Below, one piece after another: positions 1 to 6,507 of a stretch of 6,507 bases of DNA (positions are counted from its first letter, which is position 1; each line of letters opens with the position of its first letter). This DNA is from Bacteroidales bacterium. GTDB taxonomy: Bacteria > Bacteroidota > Bacteroidia > Bacteroidales > JAADJA01. The notes below the pieces were generated by a model, which searched no databases, had not been told where the DNA came from, and saw nothing but the letters and a program-made list of their open reading frames with translations. Location: the NCBI GenBank assembly GCA_029934735.1, contig JAOZLR010000052.1:1-6507 (forward strand), given 5' to 3'. A program made the position numbers and the translations under genes.

Positions 1-2053
1 TATCAAGATAATCAACTCCTGTAAATAATGTCAATGTTTTTTGTACACCCCACTGATCTAAAGTGGCCTGAACTGTATCACCTGACGACTGATTTATCGT
101 AATGTTATAAATTGTATTCTGCTGATCCGGAGAGACATCTGAAAGGGCTGCAATGTGATTATTGGACGAGTTTTCATTGTAATCACCATCAGTTTCCGAC
201 CAGTAGGCCATATCGGAACTCACTACAGAGTAAGCTTCTCCAAAGCCATTTTTATAGAAAACCCAGTTAGCTTTCCCTCCTATTCCCTCAAAAACCATAA
301 ACACCTTGTCATTATGCATAACAAGTTCATCCACCCCGTCGTGGTCAATATCATCAAAATAGCAAGCTGTAGTTACAACATATTGCCCGTCAGCCCACCG
401 GGAAGCCTCGGTATAGACATTTGCATTTTTAATATGTGATGAATAACGATGCTCCCAATCAGCAACTTCCCCGGATGTATGCCATCCTGTTTCGTGCAGA
501 TTAATCATCATTGTGTACCAGGCTAGTTGAACTAAATTATTGTCATTTACACCATTAAGAAAATTAAAAGCATCTGTCCACACAGAGCCATAATTCCATT
601 GTGGTGAATGATAATCAGAATGTGAGGGTGTGGCAGCCCAGTTCATATACCAGCTGTTATTACTTCCTCCATATCCTCCGGTTCCGCCAAGTAAATTATA
701 GGTTCCTTTAGTGAGGTTTGCTCCGCTTCCATTAAAATCGGAGTTTTGGATTGCATCATCAAGTTTCCAGACATTTACACCAGGATAATTATCGTGACAA
801 TACCATAATACGTCCCAATAGTTATTAAGAAAATCTGTGCCGTTATGCTCATTCATTTCGGCAGCAACCTCCCAGTCAGTTCCGTAAACACAGATATCAT
901 ATTGCCCCATAGAGGCAATTTGATTTTTAGCATCATCAGGGTGATACATCATATTACCGACAAAAGTATTGTTTATAGGGATGACGCGAAGACTTACACC
1001 GGAGCCATTGTTCATCCAATGTATTTTACCGTTATCATATCCATTAAGATGTGGAGAATCATCAAGAACCACTCCCCATACACCATGCTGTGTCCAGTTA
1101 TCTCCAAGCCAGTCAACAACGCCGGCATCGGGATAATAGCCCTGACCCAGCCAGACACGCTCCGGAACCCAGGCAATACGGGGAGTATAGTTATAACGGT
1201 ATTGTACCATTTGCGATTCTATATAAACCGACCAGTTGTTCATTTCATCATAGGCAAAAGGCATAATATTTTGTCCAAGCGCAGAAGTCATCATACATGC
1301 AAGACCATTTGCTGCCATAATTGAAAGCGAGTCATTAAATTCGGGATTATGCCATTCAGCGGCAGGTATTAATGTGCCGGACATATGAAAATTACCCGGA
1401 ATCCCTGTTTCTTTATGCACTTTCATAACCTCATCGTAACCACTTTGGTCAAGCCCACCAACACCATTCGGATCTCCATAAAAAACATCGGTGTATGTCA
1501 ATCCCTGATTCCCATGATGCACAAAAGCACAATTTCCTACATCCTTGAAACTTGCCCCGTCTGACAAAAACTCGTCAACGACTTTTCCATTTAGGATGAT
1601 CTGTATTTTAACAGACAAATTTTTTAATTCCTGTTTTGAAACAGAACAATCAATAGATAATTCCAGCATATTGCTTTTGGGAGTCCTCAGATAATCGACT
1701 GATTGAGAGCTATGTTTCAGTGAATTAATTTTAAATGAGGATTTAAACTCACTTTTTGATTGACTTTTTACTGTTACTAAAACTGATATATTCTCTTCTA
1801 TAAAATTATCTTTAATAACCTCATTTCCACATCTTGTTACCATATCATCAAAAGTCACCCTTAGTATTAAATTCCCCTCTTTTGCACGGGCGAAAACTGA
1901 AGAAATATCTCCTGTTTCATCAGTACAGTCACCAACTTCATCAAATCCAATAAAACTGTCAGAAGACCATGTTCGGGGATCACCTGTAAAACTTTGACCT
2001 TGTAAAACGGTGTAAATTGTAAAAAATAACGAAACAAAAAGAAACTTCCTCAT
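1..2053 (-). CDS. Exported GH57 glycoside hydrolase (alpha-glucan-active), 3' end beyond the window
   Basis: The reading frame is open from ATG at 2053 to the left edge (684 codons, no stop), so the C-terminus is missing. Residues 1-20 are a signal peptide (MRKFLFVSLFFTIYTVLQGQ). Residues about 21-175 are a beta-rich N-terminal region I cannot assign. The GH57 catalytic domain starts near 178. Motifs seen: HHGNQGL (179-185) at the conserved region 1 position, GQNIMPF (260-266) at region 2, WVPERVW (295-301) at region 3 with E298 as the expected nucleophile, VYGTDWE (389-395) at region 4 with D393 as the candidate acid/base, and LHETGWH (519-525) in the helical part. Further on, DIDHDGVDE (568-576) is an FG-GAP/EF-hand-like Asp loop in a C-terminal domain. 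GH57 enzymes are retaining alpha-glucan enzymes (amylase, amylopullulanase, 4-alpha-glucanotransferase, branching enzyme); the exact activity cannot be told here. Export and the neighbouring starch-binding-like protein suggest action on external or periplasmic glucan. The start is set by the signal peptide; there is no Shine-Dalgarno, as is usual in Bacteroidota. Family call firm, substrate inferred. Confidence 0.88.
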   Translation of the reverse strand, partial: MRKFLFVSLFFTIYTVLQGQSFTGDPRTWSSDSFIGFDEVGDCTDETGDISSVFARAKEGNLILRVTFDDMVTRCGNEVIKDNFIEENISVLVTVKSQSKSEFKSSFKINSLKHSSQSVDYLRTPKSNMLELSIDCSVSKQELKNLSVKIQIILNGKVVDEFLSDGASFKDVGNCAFVHHGNQGLTYTDVFYGDPNGVGGLDQSGYDEVMKVHKETGIPGNFHMSGTLIPAAEWHNPEFNDSLSIMAANGLACMMTSALGQNIMPFAYDEMNNWSVYIESQMVQYRYNYTPRIAWVPERVWLGQGYYPDAGVVDWLGDNWTQHGVWGVVLDDSPHLNGYDNGKIHWMNNGSGVSLRVIPINNTFVGNMMYHPDDAKNQIASMGQYDICVYGTDWEVAAEMNEHNGTDFLNNYWDVLWYCHDNYPGVNVWKLDDAIQNSDFNGSGANLTKGTYNLLGGTGGYGGSNNSWYMNWAATPSHSDYHSPQWNYGSVWTDAFNFLNGVNDNNLVQLAWYTMMINLHETGWHTSGEVADWEHRYSSHIKNANVYTEASRWADGQYVVTTACYFDDIDHDGVDELVMHNDKVFMVFEGIGGKANWVFYKNGFGEAYSVVSSDMAYWSETDGDYNENSSNNHIAALSDVSPDQQNTIYNITINQSSGDTVQATLDQWGVQKTLTLFTGVDYLD

Positions 2054-2076
2054 TTTAATTATTCATAATTAAGGCA

Positions 2077-2084
2077 CAAAACTA
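2077..2084 (-). promoter_or_regulatory. Candidate -7 promoter box for the GH57 gene
   Basis: Read on the minus strand, this is TAGTTTTG, matching the Bacteroidota -7 consensus TAnnTTTG. It lies 23 bases before the ATG at 2053, which would give a very short leader. I found no TTG/TTTG -33 element at the usual distance upstream, so the call rests on the -7 box and its position only. Confidence 0.4.
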
Positions 2085-2103
2085 CAACAATTTGAAAAAT
2101 ATC

Positions 2104-2111
2104 TATCTTTG
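2104..2111 (+). promoter_or_regulatory. Candidate -7 promoter box for the multi-CBM protein gene
   Basis: TATCTTTG matches the Bacteroidota -7 consensus TAnnTTTG and lies 39 bases before the ATG at 2151. The only nearby TTTG (2091-2094) is 9 bases upstream, too close for a normal -33 element. The box overlaps the in-frame TTG at 2109, which argues that translation starts at 2151. The same eight bases recur at 4987-4994 before the next plus-strand gene. Confidence 0.5.
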
Positions 2112-2150
2112 CGCCCAATCAATGTAAAAACAAACAATTATACAATAATT

Positions 2151-4853
2151 ATGAAAAAGTTTACACTACCCTTGCTCGTTATTCTTTTATTTGCTGTTTC
2201 CTCTGTAATATCACAAACTGTTAATGTAACATTCAGAGTTGACATGAAAAACCAAATTGTACCTCCTGAAGGAGTACATCTTGCAGGAGATTTTCAGGAT
2301 CCATTACCAAATTGGAATCCATCAGGTATTGCATTAACTACTCCTGCAATTGGCAACGTTTGGCAAACCACCTTGCAACTTCAGGCCGGTGAGACTATTG
2401 AATATAAATTCATTAACGGTGATGACTGGGGACTGGATGAATCGGTTTACGGCAGTTGCGGAGCAGGAAACGGGAACAGGGTAATCACAATCCCATCAAC
2501 CGACACAACATTACTTTCCGTCTGTTTTGGGAGTTGCCTGCCTTGTGTCGTTCCGCAAGTAGATGTTACTTTTCAGGTTGACATGTCAAATGAAACTGTT
2601 TCAGGTGATGGAGTATTTGTTGCAGGATCGTTCAATGAATGGCAAGTCGATTCAACAGAAATGCTACTTATCGGTAACAGTATTTATGCTGCTACCCTGC
2701 AATTGGATGAAGGAGCATATTATGAATACAAGTTCTTAAACGGAAACCAATGGGAGACAGTTCCGTCAGCTTGTAGTACAGGTGGATACAGTAACAGGGA
2801 TTTAACAGTTCCCCCACAGGACACAACACTTCCGGCAGTTTGTTTTAGCAGTTGCGATCTTTGCTCCGCATTAACAGATGTAAACGTAACCTTTCAGGTT
2901 GATATGTCAAATAAAACTGTTTCTCCCGAAGGGGTTCATATTGCCGGCAGTTTTCAGGGGTGGGTTCCTGATACTAGTCTTATGACAGACAATGGTAGTG
3001 GGATGTGGTCATATACAACTACTCTTACAGCAGGAAACTATTTTGAGTATAAATTTATAAATGGAATTACCTGGGATGATGCAGAGAATGTGTTTGGCCC
3101 TTGTAATCAAAACGGAAACAGATATCTCACTGCCCCCGATTCTGATACAACCCTACCTGCCCTATGCTTTGGAAGTTGTAACATCTGCAATCCGCCTTTG
3201 TATGATGTAACCTTCACAGTAGATTTGTCAACCCAGACTATCTCACCTATTGGTGTATATATTGTTGGGTCATTCAATAACTGGGATACAACTGCGACAC
3301 AGATGACAAATTCGTCAGGCGACTATTACCAGGTAACTCTTTCATTAGGAGAGAATGATTATCATGAATTTAAATATTTAAACGGAAACTCATGGGCAAA
3401 CTCTGAATATGTTCCCGAAGGATGCAACAGTTATGACGGAAACCGTTATTTGACGATACCCGGAGCTAATACTACACTTGATACTGTTTGTTTTAGCGAA
3501 TGTGATGCTTGTACAAATCAATTGTATTCATTCAATCTAAAGGTTCTTATTGAAGGACCTTTCAATGGGGCTGTTATGAATACGGATTTGTACGATCTTG
3601 GTTTTTTGCCCGATCAACAACCATATAATACCGCTCCATGGAGCTATGACGGAACGGAGTACCTTAATGCACCTCCGGATGCACTTGTTGTGGATTGGGT
3701 ATTGGTGGAATTCAGGGAAACAGATGGTGATGCATCAACAGCAACGTCCGATAAATTTCTTGACCACCAGGCGGCACTTCTTCTGGAAGACGGATCAATA
3801 GTAAAACCCGATGGAGTTAACCCGATTCAATACACGGGAGACATTATAGAAAACCTCTATGCTGTTATTTATCACAGAAACCATCTTGCAGTTATGTCGG
3901 GTACTGCATTAAATGGATTAGGTAATGTTTATAGCTATAATTTTACCTATGCCCTCTCAAAAGCTTATCTTGATGGTCAAAAAGATTTGACAGGTGGCTT
4001 TTTTGGAATGATTGCCGGAGATAGCGATGGAAGTGGAATTATTAATGCAGATGATAAAGATGTGAATTGGAATGGGGATGCTGGAAAAGCAGGATATTTC
4101 GGCAGTGACCTGAATCTTGATTCTCAGGTTAATAATCCTGACAAAAATGATCTTTGGGAAACAAACCTTGGAGAAGAAACAAAAGTGCCCACTACATCTG
4201 CTTTTAGTTGTGGAGGTCCGTTATTTGATGAGCGCGACGGACAAAGCTATGCTACTGTTCAAATAGGAACCCAATGTTGGATGGCCGAAAACCTGAATTT
4301 AGGAACTATGATTAATTCGACAACAGGTGGTACTAATAATGATGGAGAGCAGACCAGCAATGGTATATTTGAAAAATACTGTTACGATAACAACTTAAGC
4401 AACTGTGATACTTACGGGGGACTTTACCAGTGGGATGAGATGATGCAATATTCCACTGTAGAAGGCACACAAGGAATTTGCCCCTCAGGTTGGCACTTGC
4501 CCACAGATGCAGAATGGTGCACGCTGGAGCAAGAGGTTGACCCCACAATATCATGTAGCAGTATGGATTTTAGAGGTGTTGATGGGGGAGGAAAATTGAA
4601 AGATACCGGCTCACTTTGGGCTTATCCTAATGCAGGGGCAACAAACTCCAGTGGATTCACAGCTCTTCCTGGTGGCTATTGTACTACAGGCGGCACATTC
4701 GGAGATATGACTTTCGCAGCTGACTTTTGGTCATCAACCGGCGACAGCTCAACTGCCTGGTACCGTGGCTTAAGCCGCATGTTCGCCAAGATAGCCAGAT
4801 ACCCTAATAGCAAAACATACGGATATAGTGTACGGTGCTTGAAGGACTTCTAA
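2151..4853 (+). CDS. Exported four-module CBM20/48-like starch-binding protein with dockerin-like loops and C-terminal FISUMP domain
   Basis: This 900-residue protein has a signal peptide (MKKFTLPLLVILLFAVSSVIS, likely cut near S21/Q22) and no lipobox cysteine. Four tandem modules follow, at about 24-136, 137-243, 244-350 and 351-457. Each runs VTFxVDxS, GVxxAGSFxxW, YKFxNGxxW, NR, then a C-x3-C-x2-C end. Each keeps tryptophans after the GSF and NG motifs (W55 and W93 in module 1) and four cysteines, as expected for disulfide-stabilised extracellular CBM20/CBM48-type starch-binding folds. Residues about 459-685 form a region ending in two Asp loops, DSDGSG (624-629) and DLNLDSQVNN (653-662), resembling dockerin or EF-hand calcium sites. 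Residues about 690-900 are a FISUMP domain: DGQSYATVQIG, CWMAENL, ICPSGWHLPTDAEW, GFTALPGGY, FWSST and a terminal YSVRCLKDF. I see no catalytic domain, so a glucan-binding or surface role is inferred. ATG 2151 is chosen because it opens the signal peptide and lies downstream of the promoter box. Diverges from the GH57 gene; terminator at 4941-4974. Confidence 0.88.
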   Translation: MKKFTLPLLVILLFAVSSVISQTVNVTFRVDMKNQIVPPEGVHLAGDFQDPLPNWNPSGIALTTPAIGNVWQTTLQLQAGETIEYKFINGDDWGLDESVYGSCGAGNGNRVITIPSTDTTLLSVCFGSCLPCVVPQVDVTFQVDMSNETVSGDGVFVAGSFNEWQVDSTEMLLIGNSIYAATLQLDEGAYYEYKFLNGNQWETVPSACSTGGYSNRDLTVPPQDTTLPAVCFSSCDLCSALTDVNVTFQVDMSNKTVSPEGVHIAGSFQGWVPDTSLMTDNGSGMWSYTTTLTAGNYFEYKFINGITWDDAENVFGPCNQNGNRYLTAPDSDTTLPALCFGSCNICNPPLYDVTFTVDLSTQTISPIGVYIVGSFNNWDTTATQMTNSSGDYYQVTLSLGENDYHEFKYLNGNSWANSEYVPEGCNSYDGNRYLTIPGANTTLDTVCFSECDACTNQLYSFNLKVLIEGPFNGAVMNTDLYDLGFLPDQQPYNTAPWSYDGTEYLNAPPDALVVDWVLVEFRETDGDASTATSDKFLDHQAALLLEDGSIVKPDGVNPIQYTGDIIENLYAVIYHRNHLAVMSGTALNGLGNVYSYNFTYALSKAYLDGQKDLTGGFFGMIAGDSDGSGIINADDKDVNWNGDAGKAGYFGSDLNLDSQVNNPDKNDLWETNLGEETKVPTTSAFSCGGPLFDERDGQSYATVQIGTQCWMAENLNLGTMINSTTGGTNNDGEQTSNGIFEKYCYDNNLSNCDTYGGLYQWDEMMQYSTVEGTQGICPSGWHLPTDAEWCTLEQEVDPTISCSSMDFRGVDGGGKLKDTGSLWAYPNAGATNSSGFTALPGGYCTTGGTFGDMTFAADFWSSTGDSSTAWYRGLSRMFAKIARYPNSKTYGYSVRCLKDF
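2220..3521 (+). repeat. Four tandem in-frame repeats encoding CBM-like modules
   Basis: Repeat units start at 2220, 2559, 2880 and 3201, giving steps of 339, 321 and 321 bases. They are protein-level repeats, partly decayed in DNA. The closest pair at the nucleotide level is units 2 and 3, where the segment from about 2574 and the one from about 2897 (both starting CAGGTTGA) are nearly identical for about 30 bases. Unit 1 is longest, with an insertion before its first conserved tryptophan. The pattern fits internal duplication of an ancestral single module, units 2 and 3 perhaps being the latest copies. Confidence 0.85.
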
Positions 4854-4857
4854 ATAT

Positions 4858-4882
4858 CTGCACCTATTCATGCAGGGTGCAG
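4858..4882 (+). other. Small hairpin just after the stop codon
   Basis: CTGCACC (4858-4864) pairs with GGTGCAG (4876-4882), a 7-bp GC-rich stem with an 11-base loop, starting 4 bases after the TAA at 4851-4853. No T-run follows, so it is not a standard intrinsic terminator. It might protect the mRNA 3' end or be chance. Confidence 0.4.
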
Positions 4883-4940
4883 ACTAACACTGTATTAGAA
4901 AACCGAATAAGCAAGCATTTTTAATTAGTGCTGATTTTCA

Positions 4941-4974
4941 AAAAAACTCTCCATATAAATTTGGAGAGTTTTTT
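4941..4974 (+). terminator. Symmetrical intrinsic terminator
   Basis: Bases 4941-4953 (A6 then CTCTCCA) pair perfectly with 4962-4974 (TGGAGAG then T6), giving a 13-bp stem with an 8-base loop. The core is CTCTCC/GGAGAG, flanked by an A-run on the left and a T-run on the right, so it could work on both strands. On the plus strand it ends transcription from the 2151-4853 gene and separates it from the GH13 gene 43 bases downstream. Confidence 0.88.
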
Positions 4975-4986
4975 ATTCGGATTAAT

Positions 4987-4994
4987 TATCTTTG
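4987..4994 (+). promoter_or_regulatory. Candidate -7 promoter box for the GH13 gene
   Basis: TATCTTTG matches the Bacteroidota -7 consensus TAnnTTTG, 22 bases before the ATG at 5017. The nearest upstream TTTG (4960-4963) is 23 bases away, slightly long for a -33 element, and lies inside the terminator hairpin. With the terminator in front, it implies that the GH13 gene has its own promoter rather than being read through from the upstream gene. Confidence 0.55.
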
Positions 4995-5016
4995 CCACTC
5001 AAAAACAAATTATACT

Positions 5017-6507
5017 ATGCAACTATCTGAAACGCTTACGAATCTTTGGGAAAGCTTATATCAACAGAAAGATACAAAATTACTCCAAAGTTTCCTTAAA
5101 GAGATTGAGACAACAAAACAAGAAATTCATTACCCATCCCACAATCCTGAATGGTATAAAGACGCAGTAGTATATTCGCTCTATGTTGACCTTTTTAATA
5201 CTGACTTTGATGGATTAAAAGAAAAACTCAACTATTTACAAAATCTGGGCGTAAACTGCCTTTGGCTTCTCCCTATTCTGGATTCTCCGATGAAAGATGC
5301 AGGATTCGACATTCGGGATTACCAACAAATAAGAACTGAATTATTGGGGTTGCCCGAAACAAGCACAAAAGAAGAGCAAAGAAAAATATTTAGAAATTTC
5401 CTCCAGGAAGCTCACGAAAGAGGCATAAAAGTTATTTTTGACATTGCTATCAACCACACTTCCGTAGAACACGCCTGGTTTAAGGAATCACGAAAATCGG
5501 AAGATAACCCTTATCGTGATTATTATATCTGGTCAAAAAACACAAACCTGTATAAAGATGCAAGGATAATTTTCTACGGATTATGCGAAAGCAACTGGCA
5601 AAAAGATGGCAACTGGTATTTCTTTCATAGATTCTTTGAATTTCAGCCGGATCTGAATTTCAAAAACCCGCAGGTACTTATTGAAATGACTCGCAATTTC
5701 CTCTTCTGGATGAAAGAGGGTGTCGACGGTTTCAGAGCAGATGCCATTCCATACCTCTGGAAAGAAGATGGAACAACCTGTGAGAACCTTCCCCAAACAC
5801 ATACCGTCGTTAAGTTTTTTAAGGCTGTCCTCGATTATATCCGGCCTAACACATTGCTGCTCGCCGAAGCCTGTCAGAAACCTAAAGAGGTTGTGAAATA
5901 TTTTGGCAACGGTGATGAGTGTAATGCAGGCTATCATTTCCCGCTGATGCCCCAGATGTTTAAAGCCATTGCAGCACAAAATAGTGAGCCGATAACAAAA
6001 ACCCTTAGTCCGGATGTTACACCCAATATTCCGGAAACAGCACAGTGGTTTACTTTCCTCCGGTGTCATGACGAACTGAGCCTTGAATTGGTTTATGTTT
6101 CGGAGGAAGATAGAAAATACATTCACAATAATTACTGCCTTAAACCCGAATGGGACTTCCGGCTTGGTCAGGGGATATCTGCACGCCTCTCGGAACTTAT
6201 GCAAAGGAACCCTCAAAAAATAGCTCTCGCTTATTCAATTATGCTCACATTGCCCGGAACTCCTATAATCTATTATGGTGATGAATTTGGCAAGGTCAAT
6301 GACGAGAACTATTACAAAGAGATGATAAAACATACAGGGAAAGATGATACTCGTTTTTTGGTCAGAGGGAAAATTGACTGGGATAATCTGAAGACAGAGC
6401 TAAACGATTCGGAATCGTTCCATTCCAAAGTTTATAACAACATTAAATTAATGGTAAACACAAGAAACCAATATAAGTGTTTTGGCAGAGGAAAGATTGA
6501 ATGGGTT
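5017..6507 (+). CDS. GH13 alpha-amylase-family enzyme, trehalose synthase-like, 3' end beyond the window
   Basis: The frame is open from ATG 5017 to the right edge (497 codons). There is no signal peptide; the N-terminal ~45 residues are polar and helical-looking, followed by WYKDAVVYSLYVDLF (46-60), so a cytoplasmic enzyme is inferred. GH13 motifs are all present: DIAINH (142-147), GFRADAIPY (238-246) with nucleophile D242, LLAEA (281-285) with acid/base E284, FLRCHDEL (347-354) with transition-state stabiliser D352, and PGTPIIYYGDEFG (413-425). Domain B and the stretches ESNW, HRFFEFQPDLNF, GTTCENLPQTH and YFGNGDEC resemble GH13_16 trehalose synthase, which interconverts maltose and trehalose. 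After YYGDEFG, however, I do not see the GVRTPMQW segment usual in that group; DTRFLVRGKIDW appears instead. An alpha-glucosidase, amylase or other transglucosylase therefore remains possible. No Shine-Dalgarno precedes the start. Domain C is only begun before the edge. Confidence 0.87.
   Translation, partial: MQLSETLTNLWESLYQQKDTKLLQSFLKEIETTKQEIHYPSHNPEWYKDAVVYSLYVDLFNTDFDGLKEKLNYLQNLGVNCLWLLPILDSPMKDAGFDIRDYQQIRTELLGLPETSTKEEQRKIFRNFLQEAHERGIKVIFDIAINHTSVEHAWFKESRKSEDNPYRDYYIWSKNTNLYKDARIIFYGLCESNWQKDGNWYFFHRFFEFQPDLNFKNPQVLIEMTRNFLFWMKEGVDGFRADAIPYLWKEDGTTCENLPQTHTVVKFFKAVLDYIRPNTLLLAEACQKPKEVVKYFGNGDECNAGYHFPLMPQMFKAIAAQNSEPITKTLSPDVTPNIPETAQWFTFLRCHDELSLELVYVSEEDRKYIHNNYCLKPEWDFRLGQGISARLSELMQRNPQKIALAYSIMLTLPGTPIIYYGDEFGKVNDENYYKEMIKHTGKDDTRFLVRGKIDWDNLKTELNDSESFHSKVYNNIKLMVNTRNQYKCFGRGKIEWV

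Noticed and set aside
155..439. Plus-strand open frame of 94 codons
   Set aside because: It is antisense to the GH57 gene, resembles no known family and has no promoter or signal of its own.
845..1324. Plus-strand open frame of 159 codons (with another nested at 1051-1266)
   Set aside because: It lies antisense across the GH57 catalytic motifs; its length is explained by codon bias of the real gene on the other strand.
2055..2066. Three-codon mini-ORF (ATG AAT AAT TAA) in the GH57 leader on the minus strand, ending one base before the gene's ATG
   Set aside because: Such short ORFs arise easily in AT-rich leaders, and nothing supports a regulatory role.
2109..2150. Upstream in-frame TTG start that would add 14 residues to the multi-CBM protein
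   Set aside because: The TTG is part of the candidate -7 box, so it would not be in the mRNA, and the added residues would sit in front of a clear signal peptide that begins at ATG 2151.
3598..3801. Plus-strand open frame of 67 codons
   Set aside because: It is an alternative frame inside the well-supported 900-residue protein gene.
4333..4554. Minus-strand open frame of 73 codons
   Set aside because: It is antisense to the FISUMP domain coding region and has no recognisable features.
4883..4940. Possible further hairpins between the two found in the 4854-5016 spacer
   Set aside because: The only inverted matches are 4 bases long or need mismatches and unworkably short loops.
4928..5170. 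Plus-strand open frame of 80 codons
   Set aside because: It crosses the terminator hairpin and the GH13 promoter and overlaps the GH13 start in another frame.
5581..6216. Minus-strand open frame of 211 codons
   Set aside because: It lies antisense to the GH13 catalytic region, which contains every expected motif on the plus strand.

Overview
The window looks like part of a secreted starch/glycogen (alpha-glucan) locus from a member of the Bacteroidota. Three things point to that phylum: AT-rich sequence, TAnnTTTG-type -7 promoter boxes with no Shine-Dalgarno sequence before the start codons, and a C-terminal FISUMP domain (the Fibrobacter succinogenes major paralogous family, common in Fibrobacteres and Bacteroidota). 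No genus can be assigned from this sequence alone.

Layout: three protein genes fill most of the window and two are cut by its edges. (1) On the minus strand, from 2053 running off the left edge, is an exported family-57 glycoside hydrolase (GH57). It has a signal peptide, an N-terminal domain I do not recognise, a catalytic domain and a C-terminal domain carrying a Ca-binding-type Asp loop. (2) A 97-bp divergent intergenic region (2054-2150) holds one -7-like box facing each way. (3) On the plus strand, 2151-4853 encodes a 900-residue exported protein. It has four tandem cysteine-containing CBM20/CBM48-like starch-binding modules, a region ending in two dockerin/EF-hand-like Asp loops, and a terminal FISUMP domain. 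(4) The 163-bp spacer 4854-5016 holds a small hairpin, a strong symmetrical intrinsic terminator and a promoter box. (5) On the plus strand, from 5017 running off the right edge, is a GH13 enzyme most like trehalose synthase (GH13_16) with all catalytic residues present and no signal peptide, so probably cytoplasmic.

How they may work together (inference): the exported GH57 enzyme and the exported multi-CBM protein, transcribed from a shared divergent region, would bind and process alpha-1,4-glucan outside the cytoplasm. The GH13 enzyme would act on maltose or malto-oligosaccharides inside. No SusC/SusD pair, regulator or transporter is visible here.

I see no RNA genes, CRISPR array, insertion sequence or other mobile element. 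The points most worth checking are the domain architecture of the 900-residue protein, the atypical GH57 motifs, the GH13 sequence after the last catalytic motif, and the matching promoter/leader segments before the two plus-strand genes. No clearly new multi-gene system is evident.
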